Below are positions 19,871 to 29,420 of a DNA stretch of 64,000 nt, one piece after another. The stretch comes from Lacrimispora xylanisolvens (GTDB taxonomy: Bacteria > Bacillota > Clostridia > Lachnospirales > Lachnospiraceae): NCBI GenBank assembly GCA_017084465.1, contig CP070896.1:1550001-1614000 (forward strand), given 5' to 3'. Within the stretch, counting starts at the first letter, position 1; the number at the start of each line of letters is the position of its first letter. A program made the position numbers and the translations under genes. The notes under the pieces are model-generated. The model worked only from the letters and a program-made list of their open reading frames with translations, searched no databases and was not told where the DNA came from.

Positions 19871-21085
19871 CTATTTTTTTGTTCCTTCCGGTGACAGGGT
19901 CATCAGCCATTTTACCTTGCCACCCTCAAAGGTATTAATGGCAACCGATTTTTCAGGATCTCCATTTTCATCAAGAGTGAAAGTTCCCCCTACGCCGGTA
20001 AAAGTCATTTTCGTCATTCCTTTAATTAAGGAAGGGGTGTCTGTTGCCTTACCGTTTTTCGCTGCTTCGGCAATCATATAGACGGCATCGTAATAAAGTG
20101 CTGCACAGGCATTTAAGCTTTCTGTCCCGTATTTTTCCTTATATTTGGATACGAAATTGGAAACAGCAGGAGCGGTATCTTCTGATGAATAGTGGTTGGT
20201 GAAATAGCAGTTGTCAAACTTGTCTTCCACGCCTTTCGTATCAGCACCGTCCCAACCGTCACCGCCCATAATGGCACCGGCAAAACCTGCATCTCTGGCA
20301 GCTCCCACTAACAGAGGAACCGTATCTAAGAAACAGGGATAAAACAGAAAGTCTGCTCCTTTTGCCACCACCTGGGAGGCCTGGGAGGAGAAGTCCGTAT
20401 CTTTTGTGGTACATTCTCCTGTGTAGACAACCTCAATTCCATTTGCTTTGGCATTCTCTATAAATGCATCTTTTAATCCATTGGAATAATCATCGTCCTT
20501 TGCATAGATAACGGCTGCTTTTTTCCATCCCTTTTCTTTTGCAAACTGAGCCGCCATTTTTCCCTGATAGGGATCGATGAAGCAGTCACGGAAGATGCTG
20601 GGACCTTTTAATGTAACATCTTTATTGGTAGCTCCAGTTGCAAGAAGGAGCATATTGTCCTTGGAAGCCTGTTCTGCAATTGGAAGGGTTACCGATGAGA
20701 AAAAGCATCCCACTATGGCATTTGGGCTTTCCTTCATCAGACTGTTATACGCATTAATCGCCTGTTTTGCATCACTGGCATCATCCACTACTTTTCCGCC
20801 GTTTACAATCTCAATCTTGTATTCCGAATCGCTGGCATTGATTTCTTCTGCCGCCATGGTAACGGCATTCTGCGCCCCTTCTCCATAGATGGCGGAACCA
20901 CCTGTCAGAGAACAGATCGCACCGATTTTAATGGTTTTCGATCCATCGCCTGCTGCTTTCGTTTCCCCCGAAACCGCTTTAGTCCCTGCCCCTGCCGCAC
21001 TTTGCTGTGCAGATGATCCGCACCCGGCCAGGAGACTGCCGGCCATAACCCCAATTAGCACAGTTGATAATAACTTTTTCCTCAT
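19871..21085 (-). CDS. livJ: Substrate-binding lipoprotein, LivJ/LivK family
   Basis: Intact 404-residue extracellular binding protein. It has a lipoprotein signal MRKKLLSTVLIGVMAGSLLAGC with lipobox LLAGC, a Ser/Ala/Thr-rich linker, then the type-I periplasmic-binding fold (IKIGAICSLTGGSAIYGEGAQNAV). It is the first gene of the operon; ATG 21085 follows GAGGAGGATCGGATT. The natural ligand is not predictable from motifs. Confidence 0.92.
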   Translation of the reverse strand: MRKKLLSTVLIGVMAGSLLAGCGSSAQQSAAGAGTKAVSGETKAAGDGSKTIKIGAICSLTGGSAIYGEGAQNAVTMAAEEINASDSEYKIEIVNGGKVVDDASDAKQAINAYNSLMKESPNAIVGCFFSSVTLPIAEQASKDNMLLLATGATNKDVTLKGPSIFRDCFIDPYQGKMAAQFAKEKGWKKAAVIYAKDDDYSNGLKDAFIENAKANGIEVVYTGECTTKDTDFSSQASQVVAKGADFLFYPCFLDTVPLLVGAARDAGFAGAIMGGDGWDGADTKGVEDKFDNCYFTNHYSSEDTAPAVSNFVSKYKEKYGTESLNACAALYYDAVYMIAEAAKNGKATDTPSLIKGMTKMTFTGVGGTFTLDENGDPEKSVAINTFEGGKVKWLMTLSPEGTKK

Positions 21086-21134
21086 AATCCGATCCTCCTC
21101 ATGCTTTTTTTGTTATATAAAGCCGTTTTTTGTC

Positions 21135-21176
21135 AAACAAAAAGAGGCTCTCCCGCTAAATACCGGGGAAAACCTC
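21135..21176 (-). terminator. Terminator hairpin in livJ leader (candidate attenuator)
   Basis: On the minus strand a stem GAGG..CCCG / CGGG..CCTC (21173-21176 and 21164-21167 with 21152-21155 and 21144-21147) is followed by TTTTTGTTT. It lies about 50 bp upstream of livJ but downstream of the only good promoter, so it should stop transcription unless remodelled. AAGGAGG (21179-21173), which overlaps its 5-prime arm, could instead pair with CCTCTT (21213-21208). Confidence 0.65.
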
Positions 21177-21225
21177 CTTGTTCTCCAAAAAGAAACTGGG
21201 ATGCTTTAAGAGGACATCATGTCTC

Positions 21226-21270
21226 AAAAAGCAAAAGGAGCCGCAACTGCATTCCTGCAGTTGAGACTCC
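21226..21270 (-). promoter_or_regulatory. Leader hairpin upstream of livJ, terminator-like
   Basis: Perfect 8-bp stem CAACTGCA/TGCAGTTG with a 4-base loop (21256-21263 with 21244-21251), closed further out by GGAG/CTCC and followed by TTTTGCTTTTT. Also GTCTCAA upstream can pair with TTGAGAC downstream, offering a second fold. It is the first of two tandem hairpins in the ~200-nt leader. Confidence 0.5.
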
Positions 21271-21299
21271 ATTGTTCTCACGCTTTATATGTTGGGAGC

Positions 21300-21328
21300 A
21301 TTATACCACTTGCAGGTAAAAAGCACAA
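21300..21328 (-). promoter_or_regulatory. Promoter of liv-dat-pxp operon
   Basis: On the minus strand TTGTGC (21328-21323), a 17-bp spacer and a perfect TATAAT (21305-21300). An inverted repeat CCACTTG/CAAGTGG spans the -35 and spacer (about 21308-21332) and could be an operator. Confidence 0.7.
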
Positions 21329-21348
21329 GTGGTATTTGGGTTTTTTAA

Positions 21349-22560
21349 CTATTTTTTCCCGTGATGGCCACGCCCCTCTGATTTTAAATTACTGTTGGGG
21401 TTGGTGTAGGGAATATTCAGGGCATTGGCTACTGATTCCATAATGCCATTGCTGCTGAAGGTAGCACCAGAAACTGCATCTACCTCAGTGCTCTGGCTGT
21501 TAATAATTTCAGCTGTCACCTTCTCCGCTGCCCTGCTAAAATATGACTTATCGTCTTCATAGGACAAAACTGTTATGTCGGTAATAGTCCCATTCTCCAC
21601 GGTAACACTTGTCTTTGTCTCTCCACGGAAGCCCTGCCCGGTTCCTGTATAGGTACCGTCTATATAGTTTCCGGTATTGGACTGAACCTGGACTGTTACG
21701 GGAGTCTGACTGCTCACCATCTGAGCCTGGGTATTCCCGGCATAGACCAGCCCGAACATAGCTGCTGCCGAAACAGCCGAGACTGCCACTGGCGCTCCGT
21801 TTGCTCTGGCGTTGTTTCTTGGACAGCCGGCTGTGCACTCAAAACAGTGGATGCATTCTCCTGATGTAACTGTATCATACTGATAAAGAGGAATTCCCAT
21901 GCTGCATTTACTGGTACACAGCCGGCAGCTTCCACATTTACTCCTCTCCTTTTTTATGCGGAACAGCCGGAATCTGGATAAAACAGCAAAAACAGCACCA
22001 AGAGGACATAAGTAGCGGCAGAAAAATCGTTCTATGAGGAAAGAGCCAGCAATAATAAGAAGCAGAAGGAAACCTCCTATGGTGAATAAATACCGTACAG
22101 AAGGCAAGCTTCCAATTTTAGAATACATGCCAAAAACTGCCCAGGGACCTGTCATACTGTCAAGATTCCCCAGATGAAATGTCCATATCCCCAATATAAT
22201 AAACATCAGTATCACGTATTTTAAATTTTTCAGCCACCCATCGGTCTTTTCACTTACCTTTAAACCCTTTCTCCCTGTTTTCTTTGACAGGAACCAGAAA
22301 AAGTCTCCCATTGCCCCGAAGCTGCATAAGAATCCACAGAAAAATCTGCCTGCAAGTATGGTGATTATCATGCTTCCTGAAAACAGAAGCAGCTGGGGAA
22401 ACATTGCAGAAAGAGTGTATGTCCCGGAGAGAATTCCACTGTAGATTTCTTTCATTGCATAAAAAATACTGGTGAACAGACCTGGCAGTGCCACGAAGGA
22501 TATGACCTGAACGATTCTTCTCCATACTCTGACTGAACCTGTTTTCTTTTTATTATCCAT
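21349..22560 (-). CDS. NapH-like 4Fe-4S membrane protein with C-terminal FMN-binding domain
   Basis: Intact 403-residue membrane electron carrier. The N-terminal half has about five membrane segments and two buried cysteine pairs (RFFCGFLCSFGA and RFFCRYLCPLGA), as in NapH/RnfD-like proteins. It is followed by two ferredoxin motifs, CGSCRLCTSKC and CIHCFECTAGC. A further hydrophobic segment leads to an extracytoplasmic FMN-binding domain with the flavinylation site DAVSGAT near residue 370. The ATG overlaps the apbE stop (TATGGATAA), so the flavin transferase is made first and in proportion. It probably passes electrons across the membrane to an extracellular flavin; the acceptor is unknown. 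Confidence 0.87.
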   Translation of the reverse strand: MDNKKKTGSVRVWRRIVQVISFVALPGLFTSIFYAMKEIYSGILSGTYTLSAMFPQLLLFSGSMIITILAGRFFCGFLCSFGAMGDFFWFLSKKTGRKGLKVSEKTDGWLKNLKYVILMFIILGIWTFHLGNLDSMTGPWAVFGMYSKIGSLPSVRYLFTIGGFLLLLIIAGSFLIERFFCRYLCPLGAVFAVLSRFRLFRIKKERSKCGSCRLCTSKCSMGIPLYQYDTVTSGECIHCFECTAGCPRNNARANGAPVAVSAVSAAAMFGLVYAGNTQAQMVSSQTPVTVQVQSNTGNYIDGTYTGTGQGFRGETKTSVTVENGTITDITVLSYEDDKSYFSRAAEKVTAEIINSQSTEVDAVSGATFSSNGIMESVANALNIPYTNPNSNLKSEGRGHHGKK

Positions 22561-23495
22561 AGTAATTAATCTCCTTTTTACCCATGATGAATTTATCTTT
22601 TATTCCGGGTGTTACGTAAGTAGCACCTGACCCCTCCGTAAAAATCCCCTCTATACCATATTGGTTTAAAAGCCTCATCCCTGATCTCAGACCCATGACA
22701 AAAACAGCGGTAGATAATCCATCCAGTTCACATGCTAAATCACCAATCAAAGTCACTGCTGCTAATCCGTTGGTGGAAGGAAACCCGGTTGCAGGATCCA
22801 GAATATGATGATATTTCTGCCCGTCTTTCTCAAAATACCGTTCATAGTTTCCGGAAGTCACAACTGCCTGATTTGAGACAATTACAGTACCAGCTGACAC
22901 TCCTGTTTTAGCAAATGGATTCTGAATCCCGATCTGTTTTGGGCTTCCAAATGCTATAACCGTCCCTCCGAAATTGATAAAACCATCTGATATTCCCTCA
23001 TCAAGTAACATCTGTTTAGCCGCGTCCGCCGCATAACCTTTGGCGATTCCTCCCAGATCCAGCTCCTGACCCATTTGGGATAATCCCACCTTTTCGTGGT
23101 CGATTACAATGTTTGTAGTTGGTTAAATTCATGGTTCGTTTCAACTCCTCCATGCATGGCAGCCTGTTTTCCCTCTTTGCCTTTCTCCAGATTCTTAAAA
23201 GACTTCCTGATGTAATATCAAAGGTACCCCGGGAATCTTTTGAAATCTCAACAGCCTTTTCAATCACATCGATTGTCTCTTTGCTGACTGTTACCAGTTT
23301 TTTTCCTGCTGCCCGGTTAATCTCAGCAATCTCACTATCCTCTCTAAAAGCGGAAAACATATGGTCAAAACGAAGGGTTTGCATCTTAATCTGGTCCAGA
23401 ACCTTTATAATTCGTTCCTCAGAAAGTTCCTGGTCAAAAACAGCCACAGTGTTAACTGTACCCAGTGCAAAAAAAGTTTTCTGTATCTGTCTCAT
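22553..23495 (-). CDS. apbE: FAD:protein FMN transferase
   Basis: About 313 residues of the ApbE family, which attaches FMN covalently to a Thr in D-x-x-S-G-A/T sites; the neighbouring FMN-binding protein has such a site. Motifs: FALGTVNTVAVF, DLGGIAKGYAAD, FINFGGTVIAFG, HILDPATGFPSTNGLAAVT and LDGLSTAVFVMG. It starts directly at the domain with no signal peptide or lipobox, whereas many Firmicute ApbE proteins are exported. The frame breaks at 23112-23114 (A-run), between TNY and IVIDHEKVG. Confidence 0.87.
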
Positions 23496-23597
23496 CTTTA
23501 GACTCCTTTCTTCTTCGTTTCTGCTGTTATCATAATCTGGAAAAATTAAAACCAGATTAAAAATAAGCGGAATTGTGTGAACTTCCTGTGAAATAAA

Positions 23598-23634
23598 AAA
23601 ACTGCCCGGCCATATTTACCGACCGGGCAGTTTT
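23598..23634. terminator. Bidirectional terminator downstream of histidine kinase gene
   Basis: Stem AACTGCCCGG / CCGGGCAGTT with a 13-base loop, with A-rich 5-prime and T-rich 3-prime flanks on both strands. It separates the two-component operon from apbE. Confidence 0.88.
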
Positions 23635-23655
23635 AACTACATCCATATTCAATTT

Positions 23656-25000
23656 TCAAAAAGGCAGTTTTACGGTAAATATCGTACCTTCACCAGGCTG
23701 GCTTTTTACCGTAATCTCTCCTTTATGAGCACTTACAATCCATTTTACCATGGCAAGTCCAAGTCCTGTGTTACTTCGACCGCTGCTTCTGGACGGATCA
23801 ACCTGATAAAAGCGTTCCCATATACGCTTTAGATGTTCCGGTGCAATGCCGATGCCATTGTCTGCCACCGTTAATTCCACATGATTTTCTTTCTTTTCCA
23901 GAGAAAGCTTCACCCAGCCTTCTTCTTTTCCATACTGGACCGCATTTTCAATTAAATTAATCAGCATTCTGATCATCATTGTTTCGTCTGCCATCAGAAA
24001 AACATCTGGCTGTACCTTAGTAATAACACTGATTTTCTTATCTTTTGCCATCTCATTTTGCTGTTCCCCTATAATTTCCACCAGTTCACTGAAATTAATC
24101 CGTTCCAGATTCTCCAGTTGGAACTGTCCATTGTCCATCCGTGCAAGAGTAAGAAGATTGGAGATCAGGGCAGACATCTTTACTGCCTGCTGTCTGATTT
24201 TATAAAGGGATTCTTTTGTTTCTTCCATACTGGAAGCATGTTCCAGCCCATAATCACACTGAGCCAGAATGACAGCAGCCGGGGTCCTGAGTTCATGGGA
24301 AGCATCTGCAGTAAAACGCTTTTCATTGTCAAAATAGCCCTCCAGCTTGTCAAACATACCATTAAAGGTCTTTGCCAGGGTATGGATTTCATCAGTCCCC
24401 CTCTTCCATTTGTATCCGACGGGACAAATCTCCCGCCTCACCAATGGCGTTTGCCGTCTGAATCATATCCTGAATGGGGCGAAGCCCTCTGTCAATGACC
24501 AGATACCCCACCAATGCAACTCCCAGAACCAGAAAGGGAAGTGCCATCACAAGAAGGCGAAGGAGTATGTCTTCTGAGTGAACGGTATCGTGAATCGGCA
24601 GGATACCACGGATCCACAAATAAGTTCCATGTTCTTTTTTCATCGTGGTGTCATATAAAAACCATTCCTGACTGCCAGATTTCAGCTTTCTGGAAACATC
24701 TTTTACAAAGGCCTCCTTATTTTCACAATCAGTTGGTACTATTCCTGCCAACCGGGTTCCATTCATGTCATACACGGAGATGTAAATATCATTTACAGGG
24801 ACTGAGATTTTTTCCTCTAACTGATACCGGTTTAGATCTTCGATTTCATCCACCGTTTCCATTAATTTTTTCTGTAAGGTAAGGCTGTTAAATTTTCTTT
24901 GTGAGAACACTAAAAAAAAGGATACCACTATAACAAGAAGCATCATAAATAACGTAAACCACAGAGTAACCCGCATTTTAATGGAAAGTTTTTTCATCAT
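23656..25000 (-). CDS. Sensor histidine kinase
   Basis: About 447 residues. It has a first membrane segment at residues ~12-31, an extracellular sensor of ~115 residues, a second membrane segment at ~148-168 and a HAMP linker. The H box is FTADASHELRTPAAV, the N box INLIENAVQYG, then DNGIGI and GLGLAMV. It autophosphorylates and passes phosphate to the response regulator encoded just upstream. The frame breaks in the G5 run complementary to 24397-24401, at the end of HAMP; one G fewer joins QMEEG to TDEIHTLAKTF. The signal is unknown, but the downstream flavin/Fe-S genes suggest a redox or envelope theme. Confidence 0.88.
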
Positions 25001-25039
25001 TATCTCTTCCTGAAAAGTTATTTCATCCCGGCAGACCTT

Positions 25040-25724
25040 CTAATTCTGTAACGGGTTTTCTGCACGCAGAACGTATCCTGCACCTCTGACTGTGTGAATC
25101 AGTTTCTCTGTATAACCTTCATCTATTTTTTCTTAAATACCGGATATATACATCAACCAAATTGGATTCTCCTTCATACTCATAATTCCATATATGCTGG
25201 CTGATCTTATCACGGGAAAGCACGATTCCGGCATTTCGGATTAAATATTCTAATATGGAAAATTCCTTTGAAGATAAGGGAATGTTTTTCTGATCCCTTG
25301 TCACTAACCTTGTATCGCAGTTCACCGTCAGATCCCCCAGCTCAAATATATTGCTGGTATTACCAGATGACCGTCTTAACATGACACGGATTCTTGCCAG
25401 AAGTTCCGTAAAAGCAAAGGGTTTTACCAGATAATCATCCGCTCCTGCATCAAGACCGGTCACCCGGTCCTCTATACTGTCCCTCGCTGTCAACAAAAGC
25501 ACCGGAGTCTTTTTTCCCAGTTTCCGAACCTTTTTTAATATATCAAGGCCACTTATCCCAGGAATCATAATATCCAGAATGACTGCATCATAATCAGTCA
25601 TCTGGAAATACTCCAGACCATCCAGCCCATTAGAACAGCTGTCAACCGTATAATGTTCCAGCTGAAGCTTTTTTACAATCAGTTGATTTAAATCCGGCTC
25701 ATCTTCCACCAATAAAATTCTCAT
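25040..25724 (-). CDS. OmpR-family response regulator
   Basis: About 228 residues: a receiver domain with phosphoacceptor Asp51 (DAVILDIMIPG), TA in LLLTARDS and Lys in LVKPF, then a winged-helix DNA-binding domain (SSKEFSILEYLIRNAG, VDVYIRYLRKKID). The frame breaks at the A6 run complementary to 25126-25131, six codons before the VRGAGYVLR strand; one added A restores the C-terminus, with stop at 25040. It is a close paralogue of the orphan regulator at 31627-32313. Confidence 0.9.
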
Positions 25725-25763
25725 TGCCTCTGTTTTTCCCTTTCCTTCTTTCTATTTATTATA

Positions 25764-26949
25764 TCACAAGAGTAAGGAATGAAACATGAAAATGTAATCA
25801 GCAGAAACAGCACCATAGCGTAGACGGAGGAGAACAGAAAAATAATCACAAGTAAAAAACAGCAATATCCCAATTCCGATCCGTATCACGATATGAGGAA
25901 TGAGTTTAAAACCACTTGCCAGCCCCAGAACTGCATTACCGATAAACATGGTATTTGCAATTCCTACAATATTCTGAAATGACAGAATTCCAGAGGCATG
26001 AAGAAAGAGAACCATATAATTCACCGCCAGAAGCATCAGGGCTGTCAGCCATTTATGGTGAAATATTTTGGGTAATCCAGCATTTTTAAACCGTACCGCA
26101 GTCTGGCGCACAACTGCCCCCGTAAAAGTTGACACTGTACAGATACAAAGGCCTGCCGCCAGCCCGGAAAAGACGGCTCCTGAAAATCTGCCCGCGACAG
26201 GTATTAAAAGATCAGGCATGGAATGACTGGGACTGTTTTGAAATGCGAAAGCAGTCAGCAGATATACTAAAATAATTGCTGTCAGACTTATCTCCATGGC
26301 ACGCATCATGGTACGTTTTGGATTTTCCACATCCTCCACATAATTTCCCAGTATCTCCCAGCCCACAATCGCCCAGAATATAAGAAGCAGGGTCTGCCCC
26401 AGGATCTCCGGTGCCGGCAGGCTGTGGGGAATCGACAGATCTGGTAAACGAAACAGAGTCGCACCGCTTCCAGCAAGCAGCAGGCAGGCTGTGATACTGG
26501 ATAATACCAGCATAAATTTTCCCATAAAGGAAACATCGGATATAACAATCATGGCACAGATAAAAAAGTACCCCTCCGGCCGTAACCCATGGACTTACGT
26601 GAAAAACAGAGGTAACTGCCGGTCCAATAAACTCTGCCGCAGTAATTGCCACTGCAACAGGACCGAAAAAGACCGCCACCGTAAGGTAATTGGCTGCAAG
26701 CGTTCCAAATCTGCTGCCAAACATATCCCCCACAATGGTACTGATTCCCCGGTTATCCGATGCAATTATAGTCATCTTTGCAAAGACATAGGCAAATAAA
26801 ATATTAAGTGCCATAATAATGATCCATGCAAAAATCGCATGCTCACCCAGCATATCATAAGCCAGAGATGGCAGAAAGATAATGCCGGAGCCCAGAATCG
26901 GCCCGGTCATCAGCCCACTTACCGTAAAAACATTTAATTTTTTCTTCAT
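25764..26949 (-). CDS. APC-superfamily amino acid permease (YjeH-like)
   Basis: About 394 residues with 10-12 hydrophobic segments. The N-terminal VFTVSGLMTGPILGSGIIFLPSL contains the G-x-G/S-I-x bend typical of APC transporters, and the later WAIVGWEILGNYVEDVENPKR is conserved in the YjeH-like amino-acid/metabolite exporters. The direction and substrate are not certain. ATG 26949 follows GGGAG. The frame breaks in the T6 run complementary to 26562-26567. It is 39 bp upstream of the response regulator gene and divergent from a LysR gene that may control it. Confidence 0.8.
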
Positions 26950-27102
26950 ACAAACACATCTCCCTTCCATCACATTAATCATAATAAAAAATCAACCATT
27001 TGTATAATTGAAGTTATTAAAGATTGACTTCAGAATAATTGATGATAAAATAATGATAACAGGTATTTGAAATGAATCTGATCCGGAAGGGATTAATGAG
27101 AT

Positions 27103-27985
27103 ATGATTGAGATACGTAATTTAAGAACCTTGGTTAAGATAGCAGAGCTGGGAAGTTACACAAAGGCGGCTCAGGCTCTGGGATATGCCCAGTCTACTCT
27201 GACCTTTCAGGTGGGTGCCATTGAATCCCACTATAATTGTCCTGTCTTTGACCGGACTGGTAAGACGCTGAAGCTTACTGCATTTGGAGAGCAGCTGCTG
27301 GAATATTCTAATTCGGTGTTACGGGAGTACGATAATCTGGAACAGTTGGGAAAAAGCGATGCCATTCCCCAGGGCTGCTTACGGATCGGAGCCCCTGAAT
27401 CTCTGACACTGTATCGTTTGTACCCGCTTATCATTGCCTATAAATCAGCTTATCCACAGGTAGAGGTTCGTATGATCAACAGCCCGTGTGAGCTGCTGAT
27501 AAAAGATTTATCCGCCGGACAGCTGGATATCAGCTTTGTACTTCAACCCGAGTGTATGGATGAGAATCTGCATACAGAACTGCTTTTAGAGGAAAAAATG
27601 TGCCTTGTTGCTCCCGCCGGGCATACACAGCCAGACTTTTTTGCCCGAATCCGGGGAAATGGTGTTCTACACAGAAAAGGAATGCAGCTATCGCCAGGAA
27701 TTTGAACGATACTTGCAAAAGCACCACTATGTCCCTACCAATGTACTGGAAACAGCCAATGTGGAGGCAATCAAAAAATACGTAACAAACGGCCTGGGAG
27801 TTTCCTATCTCCCCTATTACACCGTGAAATCAGAAAGTGAAAGCGGATTGCTCCGCACAAAATTCATTGAGACAGACCCGGTTTTTTTCACCCAGATTGT
27901 GTATCATAAAAAGAAATGGATTTCTCCAGCCATAAAAGCACTAATAAATCTCAGCCGCGAATATGGCCGGAAATGGTCCGTCTGA
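27103..27985 (+). CDS. LysR-family transcriptional regulator
   Basis: About 293 residues. The N-terminal winged HTH reads LRTLVKIAELGSYTKAAQALGYAQSTLTFQV; the substrate-binding domain begins after residue ~90. The frame breaks in the T6 run 27637-27642; one T fewer joins AGHTQPDFL to PESGEMVFYTEK. It is divergent from the APC permease gene with a 153-bp gap, the classic arrangement for a LysR regulator and its target. Confidence 0.87.
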
Positions 27986-27995
27986 CTTTCATTGA

Positions 27996-28520
27996 TTATT
28001 GAAACTCCGATTTTAAAATCCCATATTCATAGGTATCTTTCCATATGGGATTGCCATCCTCATCGGTAAAAAAATATACATTTTTAACCAATGTCCCCTC
28101 TCTTCTCATCCCTACTCGCTCAAGCAGTTTCCAGGAATGAGGATTCTGGGGATCACACATTGCAATCATTCTTCTTACACCAAGCTCATGAAAACCATAT
28201 TTCATCAGTGCCAGAAGTCCTTCTGTGGCATACCCCTTCCCCCAGTACTGATCATTAAAAACATAACCTACTTCCCAGGTTTCAAATTCTTCTTTGGCAA
28301 AATAGAAATTACCGATAAGTTTTCCGTTTTTTAAGCAAACAGCAAGAAACCGCTCATCACCCGCCCGCCTTTTTGCTTCTATGTAAGATTTTTCTCTTGA
28401 ATATGGCTTGTATGGTTCAAATTCCAACACCTTTGGATTAGAAAAATACTCATACAAATCTTCCCCGTCATGTTCTGTAAACTTACGTATCACCAATCGG
28501 TCTGTTATTATTTCCTTCAT
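27996..28520 (-). CDS. GNAT N-acetyltransferase, RimJ/RimL type
   Basis: Intact 174-residue acetyltransferase. TDRLVIRKFTEHDGEDLYEYFSNP is the usual N-terminal segment and the acetyl-CoA loop lies in YWGKGYATEGLLALMKYGFHELG. C-terminal block: HSWKLLERVGMRREG. It probably acetylates a small molecule or an N-terminal amine; the target is unknown. It is convergent with the LysR gene, 10 bp apart. Confidence 0.88.
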   Translation of the reverse strand: MKEIITDRLVIRKFTEHDGEDLYEYFSNPKVLEFEPYKPYSREKSYIEAKRRAGDERFLAVCLKNGKLIGNFYFAKEEFETWEVGYVFNDQYWGKGYATEGLLALMKYGFHELGVRRMIAMCDPQNPHSWKLLERVGMRREGTLVKNVYFFTDEDGNPIWKDTYEYGILKSEFQ

Positions 28521-28623
28521 ATAAATCCCCCCTGTTTTTCAGTTAATGTTACAAATATATATTATACAGCAACATTACTGAAATTCAAAAGACTTTGTGG
28601 CATTACTACGTGCAGTGGTACGT

Positions 28624-29406
28624 TTACCGGCGCATAAGATCTTTCACTTCAACATAAGGGTTCCTGTACCTCTGTTTTCCTTCCGAGGCGTTACCGTATT
28701 GAACTGCCTGCCTGGGACATAGGTTTAAGCAAGAAAGACACATCTCACACTGATGATTCCAGGTCGGTATTCCATTCTTAATTTTAATGTTATGGACAGG
28801 GCAGACCTGGCTGCACAATCCGCAGCCAATACACCCCTGATCTACCTTGAACTTATGGTCCATTTGCTTTATAAACGGCGAGACGGACCGATATAGCATA
28901 CCGGTTCTTAAAATTCTGTCTTTCATGGTGCCCATTTCCACTGTATGGTACTCATGGGATTTAACTGCCGACACAATCTCTCTGACTTTCATCTCCATTG
29001 AGTCAAAAAGTTTTTTCTTTTTTTCCTCATTAGTTTCATGCAACAATATCATGTTGGTCGGCATGATTACAGAATAACCTGCCGAAAGTTTAAGACCTCT
29101 TGCCCTCAGCATTCTGCGTGTAAGTACCAAAGCTCCGGCTACCCTGCCGCCATTGGTAGCAACAGCAAAAAAATATTTCCCTTTATAATCAGATGACAGG
29201 TGTTTTATGAACTGCTTAACTACGTTTGGGGGGCCAAAGGCATATACAGGAAATACAAGACCGATGTTGTCAGCTTTCAAAAGTGGCATGTTCTCACCTT
29301 CAGACTCAATGGGAACTATTGTCGTATCCCCAAGCAGATCCCCAATCCTTCTGGCACAGTATAAAGAATTTCCTGTCCCTGTAAAATAGTAAATAATTGT
29401 TGACAT
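28624..29406 (-). CDS. EFR1-family flavodoxin-ferredoxin fusion
   Basis: Intact 260-residue cytoplasmic redox protein. It has an N-terminal flavodoxin-like domain (IIYYFTGTGNSLYCARRI FMN loop) and a C-terminal pair of 4Fe-4S motifs, CIGCGLCSQVCPVHN and CEMCLSCLNLCPRQA. Common in gut Clostridia, with no assigned partner. It is 14 bp downstream of the MFS gene and probably cotranscribed. Confidence 0.9.
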   Translation of the reverse strand: MSTIIYYFTGTGNSLYCARRIGDLLGDTTIVPIESEGENMPLLKADNIGLVFPVYAFGPPNVVKQFIKHLSSDYKGKYFFAVATNGGRVAGALVLTRRMLRARGLKLSAGYSVIMPTNMILLHETNEEKKKKLFDSMEMKVREIVSAVKSHEYHTVEMGTMKDRILRTGMLYRSVSPFIKQMDHKFKVDQGCIGCGLCSQVCPVHNIKIKNGIPTWNHQCEMCLSCLNLCPRQAVQYGNASEGKQRYRNPYVEVKDLMRR

Positions 29407-29420
29407 CTTGATTACTCTCC

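Noticed and set aside
21086..21300. T-box or known riboswitch upstream of livJ
   Set aside because: The conserved T-box sequence and other familiar riboswitch cores are absent; kept only as an uncharacterised hairpin leader.
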